Source of the DNA: VAZQ01 sp963725065 | GTDB taxonomy: Bacteria > Pseudomonadota > Alphaproteobacteria > Rhizobiales > Xanthobacteraceae | Direction of reading: 5' to 3' | Length of the DNA: 64,000 nucleotides | Assembly (NCBI GenBank): GCA_963725065.1 | Contig: CAVRXD010000010.1 | Span: 24,343-88,342, forward strand | Shown: one piece after another, positions 61,969 to 64,000 of the stretch | Layout of the letters: every line of letters starts with the position of its first letter | Position numbering within the stretch: the stretch's first letter is position 1 | Notes under the pieces: model-generated | The model's input: the letters and a program-made list of their open reading frames with translations, nothing else | What the model was told of the DNA's origin: nothing | Databases searched by the model: none | Program-made: the position numbers and the translations under genes

Positions 61969-63399
61969 CGTTGTCGGCGCAGGCACTCACCAAACGCTAC
62001 GGTACCGCTGCAGGTCACGAGGCCGTGCGCGACGCCAGTCTCGAGCTCGAGGTCGGCGAGTTCGTCTCGATCGTCGGCCGGTCGGGTTCTGGAAAAACCA
62101 CCCTGATGGCCATGCTCGGCGCCTTGACCAAGCCGACCGAAGGCACGCTCCTGCTCGACGGCACCGATGTCTGGACGCTTTCAGAAGCAGAGCTGGGGAA
62201 CCTTCCGCTCGCGCCGCATCGGCTTCATTTTCCAGTCCCCGGCTTTTTATCGAATTTCCGGCGAGTCGAGAATGTCGCCTTGCCGGCACTGCTCGGTCAC
62301 ACATGGATGCCGGACAGGCCTATGCGCGGGCGCGTACGCACTGCTGCGTCGCACGGGGCTGCGGCGACCGCGCGGATGCTTACCCGGCGGCACTCTCCGG
62401 CGGCGAGCAACGCCGCGTGGCCATCGCCCTGCGCTCGTCTATTAGCCGCCGCTTCCTGCTTGCCGACGAGCCCACTGGCGATCTCGACGAAGACACCGAG
62501 ACCGACGTCATTGATCTGCTCGAGCAACTGCAGCGGACGGAGTTGTTCGGCTTCGTGCTCGTCACGCACAACCTGGAATTGGCCAAGCGCGCGCGGCGGA
62601 CCTACGAAATGCGCCAGGGCGTACTGGCGGCCACCGACCTGCCGCGGATCGCGGTAGATCCGGAACGCCCACGGCACTTCGGACCAGCCAAGGTCGACGC
62701 GCCGGCGGACCTCGCGCTGCCCGCGGCCGCGGTGGTTTCGCCCATCCGCCTGGGCTCCGGCCTGTGGCGCGGCGTCCAGTTCTTTCTGCTGGCGGGAGCC
62801 GTCATCTTCGGCGGCATCCTGCTGGCCGATTCGGGATCGACAAATATCAAAAGATGCGGGTTCGGCAGCGCGACGCGCGGGTCGCCGCCTTGCAACATCT
62901 GGCGCTCAACAGCCTGCGCGGCGACGTCCAGTCGGTCACCGATCTCGGCGACGGGCGCTACGAACTCACGACGTATCTGCAGAATGTCGGCGGCAGTCCA
63001 ATCTACGTCATGGCGCCAGACCTGCGCGCCTATGTGCAGGTCAAGACCGTCTGGCAGGAAGTGCCAATGAAGCCGATCGAGGACGCCGCAAGCGGCGTTC
63101 TCAAGATCGAGGGCAAACAGACCTACCGCTATTTGTTCGATGCGCGGCTTGCCATCACGCAGCTGCTGCCGAACTACATGCATGTCCGTTTTTCCGGCAC
63201 GATGCTGGTCAGTCCGGCCAGCACCCCGAGCGACGACGTCTTCGAGCGCAAGGACAACTACTACGTCTACCTCAAGCCGTTCGATATCGCCGACGAGGTG
63301 GTGCTCTCGAGCGCATGCGCTTTTCGGGGAAACCGCCGGTGTGATTGCAAATGCCGCCCCATTGAGATGTTGAAGGGTCGCGAATTGGAGAGCCGATGA
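61965..63399 (+). pseudogene. ABC ATPase (LolD/MacB-like) with C-terminal membrane helix and periplasmic domain, frameshifted
   Basis: Start GTG 61965. Walker A SIVGRSGSGKTTLMAMLG; after shifts at 62200-62300, signature ALSGGEQRRVAIALR, Walker B FLLADEPTGDLDED and H-loop FVLVTHNLELAKRA. In the same open frame as the signature, without a stop, the chain continues past the ATPase to a membrane helix (GVQFFLLAGAVIFGGILLAD) and, after a shift near 62845, a domain of about 160 residues (YELTTYLQNVGGSPIYVMAP ... LLPNYMHVRFSGTMLV). LolD-type ATPases normally end at about 230 residues. The exact end (63344 or 63399) is uncertain. Confidence 0.65.
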
Positions 63400-63401
63400 C
63401 C

Positions 63402-63417
63402 TTGATCACCTGATCAA
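63402..63417. promoter_or_regulatory. Perfect dyad TTGATCA-CC-TGATCAA upstream of the Tat-signal gene
   Basis: Seven-base arms with a two-base centre, 52 bases before the ATG at 63470. It resembles the half-sites of FNR/FixK boxes (TTGAT..ATCAA) but the spacing is two bases longer than the usual 14-base box, so the regulator is not certain. Confidence 0.4.
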
Positions 63418-63469
63418 TATTGTTGTGCAATAACTGTCACCCATGCACGGGAAGTGGAGGAATTGGCCT

Positions 63470-64000
63470 ATGTCTGACGCGCGCAAACCAAAAATGAGAG
63501 AAGCCGCGGAGGACGCACCGCTTCCGAAGCTGGACGTCGAGAGCCAGCCGAACGCGCACCGGACAGGCCGCTCAGCCCGGGACAAAGTCATCTCCAGCGC
63601 AAGGCCGAAGTGGCGCAGCAGGATCACGAGGTCTTTTCCGAGTACTTGCAGGAAAAGATCGCGCGCGATCAGCAGCAAAAAGTGCAACTCGCCGAGCCGC
63701 CCCCGAAGGCGCCGACCAAGGTCAACCGCCGAAGCCTGCTGACATGGGCCGCCGGCACCGCCGTCGTCGGCGAGGCTGTCACGCTCGGCTATCCGATAGT
63801 CACGGGCCAGAGCATTCCGGCGCAAGGGCTCCAGCATGGCGGTGGCACCTATACCGAGGCCCAGCGTCATCCGATCGATCGTGAGTTCGTCAATCCCAAG
63901 GCCGACGTCGGCGGGCGGAATTTCGGCAGCTGGGTCTGCCGCTGATGCCGACCAAGCTCGGCGGCGGCACCTACGCGGTGAACCTCGAGACCGGCCGCGC
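63470..64000 (+). pseudogene. Tat-signal protein, frameshifted and cut by the right window edge
   Basis: ATG 63470 with GTGGAGGAATTGGCCT upstream. N-terminal part MSDARKPKMREAAEDAPLPK is hydrophilic; a shift near 63570 leads to AQQDHEVFSEYLQEKIARDQ and then the Tat motif and helix VNRRSLLTWAAGTAVVGEAV (63720-63780). The Tat signal is thus preceded by a long cytosolic lead of about 85 residues. After PIDREFVNPKADVGGR another shift near 63925 leads to LPLMPTKLGGGTYAVNLETG at the edge. Exported, likely a large enzyme or beta-propeller; the family cannot be fixed from this part. Confidence 0.5.

Noticed and set aside
63402..63417. Classical FNR/FixK box.
   Set aside because: The half-sites fit but the total length is 16 instead of 14 bases, so it is reported only as an unassigned dyad.
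63720..64000. Nitrous-oxide-reductase-like protein, suggested by the Tat signal and the GGGTYAVNLETG segment.
   Set aside because: Too little sequence is available and no copper-ligand motif is visible; left as unknown Tat-signal protein.
1..64000. CRISPR arrays, tRNA or rRNA genes, insertion sequences, integrase or phage structural genes.
   Set aside because: No regular direct repeats with spacers, no RNA gene signatures and no transposase, integrase or capsid motifs were found on either strand.

Overview
The window is GC-rich DNA (most codons end in G or C) from an alphaproteobacterium. The best guess is Hyphomicrobiales of the Bradyrhizobium/Xanthobacteraceae type. Support comes from six TctC (Bug) solute receptors with Sec/Tat leaders, DUF3551 and J-domain membrane genes, several palindromic intergenic repeat families bounded by CTAG, and many MocR, haloalkane dehalogenase and branched-chain amino-acid transporter type genes. 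No rRNA, tRNA, CRISPR array, transposase or integrase was seen.

Layout. (1) 1-11248, minus strand: a compact operon read right to left, with many start/stop overlaps and mostly unrecognised soluble proteins. It begins with a charge-segregated protein (acidic half without any basic residue, then an arginine-rich half without lysine). An HExxH metallopeptidase-like protein follows, then five unknown proteins, a DUF4438 protein, a small Cys-rich protein, two tandem S1-type serine proteases and a methyltransferase, and the operon runs off the left edge. I recognise no described system here; it is the main candidate for something new. (2) 11250-13750: a relic zone with stumps of an acetamidase/formamidase, a lipocalin-like protein and other genes, plus CTAG palindromes. 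(3) 13949-34000: ordinary accessory metabolism. It holds four TctC receptors, alpha/beta hydrolase, MDR oxidoreductase, GST, HD protein, DUF4105 membrane protein, a YejA-like peptide receptor, a sialate-esterase-like protein, phosphoglucomutase beside a stump of glycogen phosphorylase, and a MocR regulator divergent from a haloalkane dehalogenase. (4) 34039-42409: MaoC dehydratase, an iron-type ABC receptor and fused permease (no ATPase), CocE-type hydrolase, and a two-subunit Tat-exported molybdenum hydroxylase. (5) 42669-47506: a complete Liv transporter (livKHMGF). (6) 47558-49808: methyltransferase, glycosyltransferase 2 and DUF2304. (7) 49825-54408: two TctC receptors interleaved with two related amidohydrolases. 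(8) 54669-59186: a sugar-type ABC importer with a tandem repeat at its permease junction. (9) 59400-64000: broken DUF3551 gene, J-domain membrane protein, an FtsX/MacB-type permease with an ATPase that carries an extra membrane-anchored C-terminal domain, and a Tat-signal protein cut by the window edge.

Indels. Reading frames are intact from about 14 to 49.8 kb, but many genes in 0-8 kb and 49.8-64 kb carry one-base shifts, often in G/C runs. Some of these may be sequence errors. In a few genes (serine protease B, DUF3551) substitutions at key codons or nonsense changes argue for real decay. Genes split by frameshifts are typed as pseudogene, with the caveat stated in each entry.
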